Shown here one piece after another: positions 11,537 to 22,865 of a DNA stretch of 43,980 bases (the first letter of the stretch is position 1; every line of letters begins with the position of its first letter). The stretch is from the NCBI GenBank assembly GCA_022560025.1, contig JAFISE010000216.1:1-43980 (forward strand), written 5' to 3'. The position numbers and the translations under genes are program-made. The notes beneath the pieces were generated by a model that was not told the DNA's origin, searched no databases, and was given only the letters and a program-made list of their open reading frames with translations. Source of the stretch: Stagonosporopsis chrysanthemi (lineage: Eukaryota > Ascomycota > Dothideomycetes > Pleosporales > Didymellaceae).

Positions 11537-14500
11537 CACCCCCTAGCTAGCGTTAAGTTGTAGGCAGGGAGTTAAGGACAGCTAATTAGTGCATATAGAG
11601 TCTATTAAGATTGTCTCTATTAGTTAGACGTAGGTCCTTTAGGCGCTTGCTAATATTAACAAGGTTAAGTTAGTAGATAAACTCTTTAAATTTCTACTTT
11701 AATAGTATTTTTGTAAGTCTGTTAGCAGGTATATAATTAGTAAGTACTTATTTAATATTAATATATAAAGCAGTAACTTCCTATTAAATCTAGAGCTAGT
11801 AAATATTAGCGTGCTTAATCTTTATATAAAGCTTGTTATACTTCTTAGTAATAATCTTAATAGTCTGTTAGTTATTATACTAGATTATAAGTATATAGTT
11901 AAGTGTAAAGTTAATACTAGTAAAAAAGTATATCTACTCTTCTATCTGTAAAGCTATAAGAAAAAGTAATAGTAGTTCTAACTCTATAGTTAATTTAGTA
12001 ACTATATACTAGATAGTTAATTTCTAGTTAATTATAAGTCTTCTAAACTTAAAGGCATAGCCTTAAAAGCTCTAACAAGTCTTAAGCTTGTTAGTATACA
12101 AAGTATTAGAAGATCTAAAGAATAAACAATTGTAGTATATTAGATTATTAGAGAGATACTTAACTATATCTTATATACTAGTAGAAGCTTTAAGACTAAG
12201 AGCTTTTATGCTAAGTAAGTAGTGCTAGGTCTAGTAGATCTTTAAGACGTAAGACTGTCTTAAGTTAGTAAAGTAGCAGGCAAAGATAATATATATACAA
12301 GTAATATTAAGCCTTTTCTAGATAGTAATATATATAAAAAAGCTAACTAGCTGCTAGTAGAGCTTAGTTTAAGCTGTGTTAAGCTTCTTAGTAGACTATA
12401 GTAGTTAGTTCTTTATTAGTAAGACATCTAGAGCTTTGCCTACAGTCTTAATATTAAATTAAGTATACACTTTATTAATAAAAGTGTCTTAGACTAGCTA
12501 AGTCTTGTATAGAGCTTAATTATAGACAATATAGATACTAAGAAACTAGGTAAAGTCTTTTATAGCTTTAATATTATAAAGGTTTATAAGATTCTTTTTA
12601 AAAGACTTATAAAAGTAAGTATTTAATTAGTAGAATACTTTAATAATATTATTAATATAAATAGATAAGATAAGCTAGCAGCTTATATATAAGTATAAAA
12701 AGCTGTTAACTAGCTTTAGACTTAGCTTAATAAGCTGTTAACATAGCTTATTATACTATAAGATTAGTAACTTCTTAAGTCTATATAGAGCACAGAATAC
12801 TAGTATAATCTTGCCTTTAGTATAGTAGAAGGCCTTAAGTGTTTTAGTATATAGTTTGCAATTAATCTTAGTATTTAAGAATATAGTAAAGATATTATAC
12901 TACTTTAGCTCTAGATTAAAGTAGTTAGTAATTATAATAAGAGTGTAAAAGTTTTAGATAGTAAGTATAGCAGCGTATATATTGTCTATTAGGGCCTAGA
13001 AGTCTTTTTAAATAATAATTTAAGCCTTAAAATAAGAAAGATATTTATTTTTATCTATCTTATTATTAAAGACCTATATTAGCAGCAGCATCTTACTATT
13101 TATAGTAGCTTTTAATTGCTCTATGCATTTAAAGATGTCTTTAGCACGTAGATCTTACTATTTAATCTCTATAGCATATTAAAATTAACTGCTATATATA
13201 TATATATCTAGCTAGCTTACTAACTTTAGTAGAGGCAGTAGCTATAATTAATAGATTTATAGTACTTTACTAGTAAAGGTCCTAGCAGAGTAAATCTTAG
13301 TTAAGAATACTTACAAGTAATTAAAGAGAAGTTTATATCTTAGCCTTATAGTATAAGACTAGATTATAAAATTATTTAGAACTTTTTATTTTTAATTATA
13401 TTTACTTAAGATAATTAAGTTAGTATTAGTTAGATTAAGATTAATGTCTTATAGAGCTTTCTTACCTTGTCAGCAATAGCCTTTAGGTACTATCTAGGCT
13501 AAGTCTTCTTTAGAGAGTCTAGAAGTTAGTAGCTGTTATTAATATTAAAGTGTATTATTAGTTATTTTACTCTTTAACTAGGAACCTCTAGCTCTTAGAG
13601 CTAAGGTTACAGGTACTGTTTAGTAGCTATGCTAACAAGTAGTTAACAAGTCTTTAATACTAATATTGTTATATTATAGTATTTCTAGATGTTTAAGTAG
13701 TATAATTACCTCCTTAATTACTAGCGTAGAAGTATAGCTATCTATTCTATTAAAGAAAAGTATAGGCTTAAATATAATATTGTATATAATTATAATAGTA
13801 TTCTTTATAAGCAGCTATGTATAGAAGATATTAGTGCCTTAGTAGCTAACTAGGTAGCTAATAAGAGTGTATAATATAAGCTTATTAGCAGCTCTTAGGT
13901 TGCAATTATAGACATAGGCGCAATAGCTAATAAGTCTTATATAAGTAATAAGTAGCCTTTGTCTCTATATAACTTTATATAGTATCTTCTAACTTAGTAC
14001 TTTAGTAAGTATATAATTAAGAATATACACAGTAGTGTAATATATTTTATATAATAGGTTTTTAAGCAGGTTAGTATATATATACATAGTATAAGCTTAC
14101 TATTTAAGAATTCTGCCTATATATTTAATAAGTCTATTTAGCTTCTTTTTACTAAGTAGAGCTAGCTTATATAGTATTCCTAGCTCTTTTATTATATTAA
14201 TTAGATTATTACTAAATCTCTTCTTATTATTGTATTAAATAGTAACTATATTAGCGTTGTACACGTACTAGATCTTGCAAATTATAGCTATAAACTAGCG
14301 TGCAAATGTTAGCTTGTCTTTTTACCTAATTATAGCTATCTTATACTATTTTAAGTGCTTATCTATAGAGTGTAGGGCGTACTTAGTACTATTAATATAC
14401 TTATTACTTATAGAGATAATATAAATAAGATCTATTATAATTTAATAAAATAATTATTATATATAGCTTTTAGCTAAGCGTCTTAAGATAATATAAGTTA

Positions 14501-15213
14501 TTTAAGTTTTAATATATATCTAGTAAAGACAGTCTATATAGTCTCTGTTTAGCTAAAAGCTAGTAATATTTAATTTAAGCTAATTAATAGCCTTTTGTTC
14601 TAAGTAACTCTAGATCTAATAAGCAGCGCGTTAATTAACAATATTAGTAGGCTTTAGCACATATAATAAGCAATATAACACCCTAAATATACTTAGTAAT
14701 AAGTAGAAAAGAAATAGAAGTAGTTAATATAATAGCTTAGTATTAATTAGCAAGTGTCTGCTATTATATTTAAGTTATATAATAATATTAGTTAGTTAAT
14801 ATATATATAGAATATTGCAGCTAGAGTTAAAGTAGATTAACTTTAATTAGTAGTAAGTAAGTCTTAAGAGACTAGTAAGAAAGCCTTTAATATACGCAAC
14901 GTGTGTTAGCTTTAGCTTTAGCTGTCTATATAGCGTATAAGTAATAAGTTCTATTATACTCTAAGCTATAATAAGAATATAGCTATTACTAGTATTAAGA
15001 GTTTAATAATTAAGATTATTACTTGTTCTCTTCTAATCTTTTTATACCTCTGTGTTAATAATGTGCGTATTAGATCTAAGGTTAATAATCTATCTATTAA
15101 GTAGGTTAGTCTGTATAGTGTTATTAATAGCTATAGTTGTAAGAGACCTTGCAGGCTTAGTATAAGCGTTAATAGTAATAACAACCTTATTATTATAGTT
15201 AACTTAATTGTAC

Positions 15214-15286
15214 CTATTATAACTATTATAGCTATTATAGCTATTATAGCTGTTATAGCTATTATAGCTATTATAGCTATTATAGA
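15214..15286. repeat. 9 bp tandem repeat inside the Copia coding region
   Basis: About eight near-perfect copies of a tattatagc unit. The 9 bp period keeps the reading frame, so it was probably a repeated tripeptide in the polyprotein before RIP. Confidence 0.6.
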
Positions 15287-16442
15287 GAAGCTTAAGTAAT
15301 AAACTAGTTAATATTATAAATATATTAGTATTAATAGGTAGTTTACTATTATTAATATATAATAATCTAGTATCCTAAGGCTAGCAGGCTACTTACTTTC
15401 TAAAGGTAGTCTTAATATGTGCGTTAATTTTAGAGTGTTTCTACACTTCTTTAACTTTATATACAGCTTTAGCTACAAGCTAATAAGTCTTTAAATATAC
15501 TAAGAAGTATAGGTTTAAGATAAAGTAGTTAGTATACTAATACTACTTTTTATATATATAGGTAGGTATTAGTTATATACTATTATAGTAAATACAACTA
15601 GTTAATTAAGTCTTAGTTAGCTTTGTAATTCTAAGCTTAGTAGTAGAGACTACTAAGCTTATAGAGTAAGGCTTTATACAGTATAGGTATATAGTTATCT
15701 TAGTAATATATATCTTTAGAGATAAGATCTTAGTAGTAGTACTCTATACTTTATACTTAAAGATTTTATACAAGTAAGACGTAGTATACTCTTAATTAAG
15801 TACTTTATAAGCAATTAGAAAGTCTTTTTATAGTTAATTGCTATTAGTCTCTAGCAGGCTAACAGCCTTGCCTTAAGCTATAATATATGTCTAGTTAGCT
15901 AGCTATTACTTGACTTCCTTTACAGCTCTTAGAGTAGTCTTAAGAGTGTTGTATTTTTTAGCAAGCTTACAGTAGTAAGTTGTATCTATTAGGTAAAGAA
16001 ACTTCTTAATAGTAACTAGTTAGTTGTAAAGTGTCTTATAATCTTTAATTAAGTGTATGTAGTGTACAGTAATTGTCTTGCTAATATCTGTATTTAGATT
16101 AGCTAAGGCTTTCTTCTAGGTGCAGTACTTAGAGTAGCAGCGCTCTTATTAATTGTATTTCTATTAGTAAGATTCTTAATTGTCTGCAGTTAGGTTAGAG
16201 AGCTTAATAGCTCTAGGCTTGTAGTTAATAAGTTAAGGCTTAGTAGCCTCTGCTAGCTTAGGGAGCAGCTCCCTAGCTACGTCAGGATTGATGTATTGCT
16301 AGAGACTATAGCAGTTAGCAACATCTTGGCAAATAAACAACTAGGTGAACTAGTTGTTAGGTGTGTTTAGTATGACTGTGACGCGTGTCACAGCAGGATC
16401 AGACTTAGTAGCCATAGTAGAGGCTGTAGTCGTGTTTGAATG

Positions 16443-16583
16443 CAGTAACAGGTGCGTTGTAGTAGACGCAGTAACAGGTACGTTGTGGTAGGCGCAGTAA
16501 CAGGTGCGTTGTAGTAGACGCAGTAACAGGTGCGTTGTAGTAGACGCAGTAACAGGTGCGTTGTAGTGGACGCGGTAACAGGT
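16443..16583 (-). repeat. 26 bp tandem repeats in the Copia 5' leader
   Basis: Five complete copies starting at 16443, 16469, 16495, 16521 and 16547, and a partial sixth at 16573. Each begins cRgtaacaggt; copies differ at one to a few positions. They sit between the primer binding site and the gag start (16415, minus). Because 26 is not a multiple of three, they are likely untranslated leader. Confidence 0.85.
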
Positions 16584-16604
16584 AAGAACAATCCTAGGTT
16601 GCAG

Positions 16605-16617
16605 CCGGGCTCATAAC
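16605..16617 (-). other. Copia primer binding site (tRNA-iMet half-molecule)
   Basis: The plus strand reads CCGGGCTCATAAC, the anticodon-arm sequence of an initiator methionine tRNA (CAT anticodon), directly beside the LTR. Copia-type elements prime from a tRNA-iMet fragment cut in the anticodon loop, so this fixes both the superfamily and the minus orientation. Confidence 0.75.
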
Positions 16618-16802
16618 TGTCGCAGTGAGTGCAAGCAGTGCAGGAAGATTTGAGGATTGAACTGAGGTTGTATTGTGCAAAGCTACGAACAGTATGTATA
16701 CATGGGTAGCTGTAAACAGCGCTAGTGCAGGAGAGGCAGCCTCGTCTCACCAGAGGTGAGGTGCACCTGCACGTGAGGCAAGAGAGACTCCAAATCGTGA
16801 CA
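16618..16802 (-). repeat. 5' LTR of the Copia element (family 1)
   Basis: 185 bp, same length as the left LTR, ending in GTGACA on the plus strand. It keeps the unmutated base at all seven positions where the left copy shows a transition. Followed by TCGGT, the right target-site copy. Confidence 0.9.
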
Positions 16803-17700
16803 TCGGTGCAGTGTGCAAATGAAGGGTAGACGACCGCGTGTGTGCACACACAAAGACAGGAAGGAGAAAGTGAACAAGCAAAACAAGTTTTCAGCAACGA
16901 GCTTACAACAACTGAAGCATCTAGTGGGGAACAAGCGTGCTAGGCTAAGTTTGATTCAACAAAAGACAGATGAGGAGCTCAACTAGGCGACTAAGGGCCT
17001 AAACACCGCAAAGAAAGAACTGCACAATCGCTTTAAAAAAAATCCAGAGCAACGAGACCGCCGCACAACAGATGTCGCCCTTCAAGAGAAGACAAGGCAA
17101 ACCCCTTGATCAATTTTTGCAAGCGAACAGCGCCTTGAAGTACAAGGATGTCTTTAAAGGTGGCATTTAGAGAACACCAGTCTTCTGTGATCAAAAGCTT
17201 CTCAGTCAAGAAGCACGACGATACCTTTAGGGTGATCTCTTTGAATCCGTTGAGCAGATCTAGAAGCTCACAGAGCCAAGCTACAACATCGAGGAACCGA
17301 AGGCAGCGAACACGGCTCTTCCATGATCCGAACTTCCAGTCGTTGAGGACCGAGACGATGTGATTTTGGAATTGCAGTGACAACAGGAAGGCTCTACCGA
17401 GTAGGCTAACAGATTATGCGAACTTTCAATGAGTTACAGATGGCGAACGAGGCTGTCCAAACGTCTGAGGCTAAGTTGCGAATACAGCAAGCCGAGGAGG
17501 CCAGAAAATTGTGAGTAGATGCGGCAGAATCATGAAGCTGCCATCCATATATTGGAAGCGTAGGTATCGTTGCAGAGAAACCTGGATGAGGAGATCAGAA
17601 GACAGAAAACGGCCTACAGAAAGTGCACACTGCTCCAGACCCGTAGCGAGCAGCCGTGGCATAATGTAACCACGTGGCATAGATCACATGATATTCTATT
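16803..17700 (+). pseudogene. Eroded coiled-coil-like gene relic (right part)
   Basis: Host sequence resumes after the Copia element. Short coding-like pieces occur in shifting frames. The clearest is at about 17415-17510, MRTFNELQMANEAVQTSEAK and on to AEEARKL, then a stop; a further Gln/Glu-rich piece follows near 17520-17620. Composition resembles the relic at 10028-10600, and both contain cagattatgcg at the start of a helix-like segment. They may be parts of one gene or of two related ones. No intact frame and no family recognised. Confidence 0.3.
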
Positions 17701-17959
17701 GTAGCAGGCACTGCCCGGTGTGGGCAAGTGCACTTACCTCTGAGCTGAGGGCTCCTGTAGACGAACATCAGAACATCACAACACGAGAACAGATAGCAAT
17801 ACAAGCGTTGACCCGCAGCACCCACTTGACACTGCTCACGCAGTTACACATAAGAACAAGGATAAACTTGATAAAGCGAGCAAATGTAGCCTACAACTAT
17901 GCTAAAACGCTATCTCGCAACACTACGCACACGGCTCTCCGCGAGCCGAGCTGGGACTT

Positions 17960-19530
17960 GTGCACGGCTTGCAGTTATGCGAAAAGCGAGACAGGCATGC
18001 CTTGTATTCTGACAGTGAACACAAGCACAGCTTGACGCTAGTCGACGAACAGCATGAGCATAGCTTGCAACAAGCCAAAGAATACCACAGACTCGTTATG
18101 GAGGTATTTGAGGAGTACAGTGGTCATAGCCAGGACGTAAGAAAGGTGCTCTGCGAAACAAACGTTTGCATTACTCACGAAGATCTAAGATACGGCATGC
18201 CTGGACAGCCCCAACACCCTTTGTTCTGTGGCGTTTCTGTGCACTCAAGACAGCTGCTGTATCGCTACGCCGGATTTAGTTTCTCACTACAGCACATGTC
18301 CGGATCATGTCGGCCTTCGAACCGCGGTCATGGTAGATGGCAATGCAGATGATGTCCTACTCTGCATATGTATGAATTCTCTTATTATGTTTGCGGCTCC
18401 TCCACTAGCCTGCACCTTGAGTTGTAGATCTGTAAATGGTCCGACTAATAATATGTCCGATCACTGCAGAGCATCCGTGTCCTTGGTAATGATGACAATG
18501 GTGTGCACCATTTGCGGTGCTGTGTTGATGATCCTTACACAATTCACACCCGAATTTCAAAATCTGTTGTGAGTCCGCCGTCAAGGGACTCTTTTGGCTT
18601 TCATAATGCCGGTCGAGCTCCCGACAAGGGCTTCCAGTGAGGGTGATTTGCGCTTCGCAGCTTCTGCCGGGTGAGGCGTGGGGTGAGCACGTGTGTGAGC
18701 ATGGCTATGCACCTTTGATTTGGAATGCACGCACTCGAAAGCTCAACAACACCGATATAACAAGATTAACTGACAAAACTGATGCGCGGTTATGAAAATT
18801 TTGGTAAAGGTTGCGTCAGTCGTTCGACTGACCACCACCTCACGAACCATAAGGGCTGAGTCAATTCCATTTACTCACCCACACAGGCAGTAATCATCGA
18901 TAAAGGTGTGTTCTTGTTAGGCCGAGCTGTTGTTTTGCAAGAACAAACAGAGTTCTGCTACCGTCGAAAAGGGCGACACTATCACTTGTGCGCAAGCAGC
19001 GGCTGCGCAAGCCCAGATATCCATGGATAGTACAGACGAAGACCAAGGTGTCTCTGAGAGAAGTTTGACATCTTCGATCCTGCAGTAGGCAGGCAGATAC
19101 CTGTGCCGCTGCTGACTGAAGCACCTCTCCCAGCCCTAAAACTGTATCGTGGCTACATATGTACTCGATGCGATCATGTGCGACCAAAGGGCAAACTGAC
19201 CCAGGAGCTAGTAGGAGCGAAGCACTCATATTGTACTCAACCCACTCACGCAAAGCAGGGCAGCAGCCTTGGTCAGCAAATGTACAGTCTCAGATGAGGT
19301 TATAGGGCCGATGTTTGTACAATCGCTTCGCCAATGGTAATTGTACAAGGCTGGCAAAGCCAGTTCCCTGCTATTCGAGTTGCCTCGAAACTCTGTAATC
19401 TGCAAGGTGACGGACGCAGCACGCCAAAACTATTCGAGTGAGTTTTCCAAGAGCAAGTGGACGCTGGTTCGCCCAAGAAGCAGGCCTTACGGCAATTCGC
19501 TCTTCGCAAAAATGGAAGCATAGTTTTATC
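17960..19530 (+). pseudogene. Relic of a Cys/His zinc-binding fungal protein (DUF3505-like?)
   Basis: Fragments in several plus-strand frames: 17960-18352 (QQAKEYHRLVMEVFEEYSG), 18228-18572 (CTQDSCCIATPDLVSH, then CP.H), and 19103-19290 (APLPALKLYRGYICTRCDHV, then a His). The last has the proline-x-leucine-x-x-Tyr-x-Gly-x-x-Cys-x-x-Cys layout of zinc-finger proteins related to orsellinate-cluster protein D (DUF3505), which are common near transposons in ascomycetes. No start codon, introns or continuous frame can be assigned, so this is treated as a relic. A perfect 8 bp hairpin lies at 18815-18832. Confidence 0.28.
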
Positions 19531-19853
19531 AATTTTGTTTTAGTTATCTTACAGGTGAAATGTTTCAGATGTTGCTTTCTAGTTAATTTCTCGGGACATC
19601 ATGGCATGAGTAATCATGGTCTGGACCAAAAAGCGGCGGTTCTCTCGGCTCCGGCAGTCCCAAATCACTCCGATCACAACTCTAGTCGCTTGGTGCAAAT
19701 CTCCACCTCTGAAGTATGGGGTACATGAATCTAAAAAATATCACCGAGAACCTCCGCATGATTTTTGACAGAGGCAAGAGTCAGGATACACCATGTCAGC
19801 CGGACCAACACGCGTTCTACTTTGTATACTACTTCTAACGCGATCTCGTTATG

Positions 19854-19859
19854 TATAAG
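19854..19859 (+). promoter_or_regulatory. TATA-like box of the beta-propeller gene
   Basis: TATAAG, 58 bases before the ATG at 19912. A second TATAC lies near 19824. Confidence 0.35.
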
Positions 19860-19911
19860 TGCTTTGCCTCTTGCTTCGCTACAGCTAGCACAACACACAT
19901 CTTCATACACA

Positions 19912-20895
19912 ATGTCCAGCCTCAAGTTTTTCCTTGCCAGTCTAGTTGGCTCCGTCGCTTTCGGATTACCATCGACTCCCAAATCCGAGCCCAGATTCGC
20001 ATCCCACACAGCCTCGCCCTCGCCTTTCAACGTTGCTGAGTTTGCCCTCGGAACATGGGTCGAGAACATCGCCGTACGCTTGAATGGCAAAATCCTCGTT
20101 ACCATGATAACTCCTCCTGAGATCTGGGAAGTTGACCCCTTCAAGCCGCCTGCATCGAATTCCACCAGACTGGTCCACCGCTTCGATACTGCCGGACTTG
20201 TTACTGGAATCACAGAGATGACGCAAGACATTTTCATTGCAGTAGGCGGTAATGGTATCTGGCGGGTCGATATGAACAACGGCCTTGGAAATAACACCTC
20301 TGAGGTCGTGAACATAGCACCGGCAGGATTCCTCAACGGCATAGCGACTCTGGATGCGAAGGATGGGACAGTTCTTGTCGCTGACTCTGCGCTTGGTCTC
20401 GTCTGGCGCGTCAACACGAGGACCTTGACATACGAGGTGGCTTTACAAGATGACACAATGGCACCAGCCGAGGTCGGGGGCCTACTTCTTGGCATTAACG
20501 GCGTGCGAGTCTGGAAGGATTACGTGTACTACAACAACAGTCCCAATGAGCTTGTTTGCCGCGTTCGCGTAGATCGAGCCACCGGAAAAGCTGTGGGACC
20601 GTACGAAGTCATCGCACGAGGCGTTCGGGGTGATGACTTTGCTGTTGCTCAGGATGGAACGGTGTATGTTGCTGGTTTGACCAGCAACATCGTCACGCAT
20701 GTCCAATTGAATGGTGATCAGGCAGTTGTTGCCGGTAGCCTCAATTCGATCGATGTAGCGGGCGCGACTTCAGCTGCGTTTGGAAGGACTTGGGGCGCTC
20801 GTAATGTACTGTATGTCACTACTGATGGAGGCAGTACTGCGCCGGTGAATGGTTCGATCGTTACTGGAGGGAAGGTCGTCGCAGTTCTGCTGTAA
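19912..20895 (+). CDS. Secreted SMP-30/gluconolactonase-like beta-propeller protein (327 aa)
   Basis: Single exon. The first ATG opens a clear signal peptide, MSSLKFFLASLVGSVAFG, then LPSTPKSEP. The rest shows repeated beta-propeller blades: FIAVGGNGIWRVD, NGIATLDAKDGTVLVADS then GLVWRVN, INGVRVWKDYVYYNNS, FAVAQDGTVYVAG, and AGATSAAFGR with VLYVTTDGG at the end. This is the SMP-30/gluconolactonase/LRE-like six-bladed fold common in secreted fungal proteins. Members hydrolyse lactones or related esters with a bound metal; the substrate is not predictable here. Length is normal for the family and there is no disruption. Codon use is GC-leaning, unlike the flanking relics. Confidence 0.85.
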   Translation: MSSLKFFLASLVGSVAFGLPSTPKSEPRFASHTASPSPFNVAEFALGTWVENIAVRLNGKILVTMITPPEIWEVDPFKPPASNSTRLVHRFDTAGLVTGITEMTQDIFIAVGGNGIWRVDMNNGLGNNTSEVVNIAPAGFLNGIATLDAKDGTVLVADSALGLVWRVNTRTLTYEVALQDDTMAPAEVGGLLLGINGVRVWKDYVYYNNSPNELVCRVRVDRATGKAVGPYEVIARGVRGDDFAVAQDGTVYVAGLTSNIVTHVQLNGDQAVVAGSLNSIDVAGATSAAFGRTWGARNVLYVTTDGGSTAPVNGSIVTGGKVVAVLL

Positions 20896-21784
20896 GCGAT
20901 CTTGATGCTGCGAGACAATAGTGGGGAGGATACAGGTCCACAGCCGTCCTTTGTTCAGACAAAAATTTGCGCCTGTAGTACTTACCATAGATCTAGAGAA
21001 CAGCATAAGAATCACACCTACAACTCAGGACATAAAGTGGAAGCTTAATCCCTAGTCATAAAAAGTGAAAATCCGGGGATGTATAAGTGAGGAGCCAGGA
21101 GCTCGTGCTGACCAACGGGCGATTTAAACGCATATAGGGAGAACTTTGCAGGGTTAAAGGTATTGTTTGACCTCTGCTGTGCCAATGTCAGAAGATCAGG
21201 ATTGGGATTAATGTAATAATGTAACATTGAGGTCTTTATGCAGCATTTACAGAGAGGAGGTTACGGCGACTTTTGCTAGTCTCTGGGTTGGAGCATAATG
21301 TCAAAGGATGTGTTGCTGCCGGAAAGATGCAGCTCAAAAGAATTAGCCATGTCGTAGTAAATAGGAAAACTGACAGGTTGTCGCTCAAACGGGATAAGGA
21401 TGTCGGATACCGCTTGCTGAACGACCTGAACGCGTGCCGTTGGGATTGAGCCCTACGGTGGATTTGAGCCAGGGTTGATAATGGCGACATCGCCAATGGG
21501 GCGAAATGACACAAGGGATTGCAAAATCCGGTTCTTAGAGAGAAGTGCTCATCGGAGTGTCTCTGGCGATGCTGTAGAAGGCCACCCTGTCCACGAATAG
21601 TATGTCATAGGACGTTTCTCGCTTGACTTCCGCTTGATAAGCGGGTCAACCTGCTGGAAAGTTTCGGTGGGGACTCAGTTGAACGTTTCAATCCTTGAAG
21701 GGACTTCACCTAAGCTAAAATTCTCAATGCGGCTAGGAGCTTTCTCACTCTCATGGGCGGTACGATAGTATTCGACCCAGGCGC
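20896..21784. other. Intergenic, no gene supported
   Basis: Between the ends of two convergent genes. A minus-strand frame at 21490-21236 begins with ATG but has no recognisable feature. Nothing else is seen. Confidence 0.4.
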
Positions 21785-22865
21785 TTAGTCGTGTTTACAG
21801 AAAGCGTGATATGCTCTGTTACATTGTCGAGTACGTTCTGAGCGGCGAGGCTTTTGGCTGTCTAAAGCTGTACTCCTTGTCTTGTATCGTGCGCAGTAGG
21901 CAGAGTGCCACTTCTTTGGCGTCGCTCTACGAGTTGTCGTATGACCTGTCCTGTCGAATGAATTGGCTACCTTCGTTGACCTGGAGCGAGAAACCCTCTC
22001 AGACTGGCCGTGTTGTGTTTGGTTTGGCTTCTTCCTCGGCGCTGCTTCTCCGGCCCTGTTAGTGGTCCATCCTGGCAAGTGGTCGCATTGTGAAGATCGA
22101 AGGCTTCTCGCGGGCTTGTCCTCGGTGACATCGATCCCAGAGTCAGATTGTCTTGAATGTAACCTTGATCCAAAGTTTGATCTGGATAGTGTTGCTTCCG
22201 CAGTTTCCATCGATGCATTTGTTGGAGCAGCCGACGTTGTGGGGACGTTGGTTACATGCTGACGCGTCAAGGCATCTGCGGACCGCTTCCGCTCTCGACA
22301 AGGAGCGTTGATCTTATCTTGCAATTGAGCCGACATCCAGTGTCGAAAGTTGAGCTTAATGCTGGACTTATCAGCGATCGCAGGCAAAGAGTGGCCGAAC
22401 GGGTCTCAAGACTTACATTTCCGAGTCGTCATCGCCAATCTGGTGTTTGCCCCATCGAGGACGCCTACCCTCAGGGTTGCCTTTGAGTAGGGTGCTTGCT
22501 CCGTAGTCATCACACCAGACACGATGGCCGTATCCCTCGTACACGAGGATTTGATCCGCCTCAGCTTTCAGAAAGTCGCTGTCTTGCAGTGCCTGGTAAA
22601 GTTTTGCGTCATCATTGGCAAGGGTATTGATGACTTTCCACGCAACTTTGACCATTTCGATGACGGCAGTGTCAAAGAACCTTGGGTAAGTGACCTGGTC
22701 GTTGTTGGCGGGCAGCCATAGTCGCCGCAGGTAGTACTTGGGGTGCTCTGCCACTACGTCGGGGAAGCCAAGCAAATCGCGCTCATCTGGATCAGCACAC
22801 GGTATTCCGGCCTTTCTTTGCTGTTTTAGCCATCTGTGCAGGTTAATACACATGTCCTGCGGCAT
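21785..22865 (-). CDS. Hypothetical protein with basic disordered C-terminus (341 aa, 1 intron)
   Basis: Exons 22865-22417 and 22361-21785 (minus) with a 55 bp intron: donor GTAAGT, branch CTGAT, acceptor CAG. The join keeps the frame (342 codons including stop) and reads GDDDSEIIKLNFRHWMSAQL. The N-terminal half is globular, with Trp/Tyr-rich stretches such as YYLRRLWLPANND and VYEGYGHRVWCDDYGAS. The C-terminal half is Ser/Thr/Arg/Lys-rich and probably disordered. No signal peptide or membrane helix, so cytoplasmic or nuclear. I do not recognise the family. The start is the first ATG of the frame; the open frame runs further upstream but without ATG. Confidence 0.65.

Larger units (their letters stand above)
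11352..16802 (-). mobile_element. Complete-length Copia LTR retrotransposon, RIP-inactivated
   Basis: Two direct 185 bp repeats, each TG...CA (11352-11536 and 16618-16802), bound 5.45 kb. Flanks are TCGGC and TCGGT, a 5 bp target duplication with one transition. Orientation is minus: a tRNA-iMet anticodon-arm match lies directly inside the right LTR, and a C-run (polypurine tract on the minus strand, 11537-11545) lies directly inside the left one. A gag-like frame starts at ATG 16415 (minus) with MATKSDPAVTRVTVILNTPN, then in-frame TAG stops where Trp is expected. The reverse transcriptase active site can still be read at 12659-12648 (minus) as IYINNIIK, where the family has Y-[IV]-D-D; both Asp codons have become Asn by G to A. 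The interior from about 11540 to 16330 is saturated with RIP. No intact protein remains, so it is non-autonomous or dead. Confidence 0.88.

Noticed and set aside
1..16330. CRISPR-like or regularly spaced repeats in the TA-rich blocks
   Set aside because: The apparent repetition (ctagcta, tattata) is low complexity from RIP; there are no regular spacers, and the organism is a fungus.
16388..16897. Minus-strand open frame of 169 codons
   Set aside because: It runs across the 5' LTR, the primer site and the 26 bp repeats of the Copia element and into host flank; it is a by-product of these repeats, not a gene.
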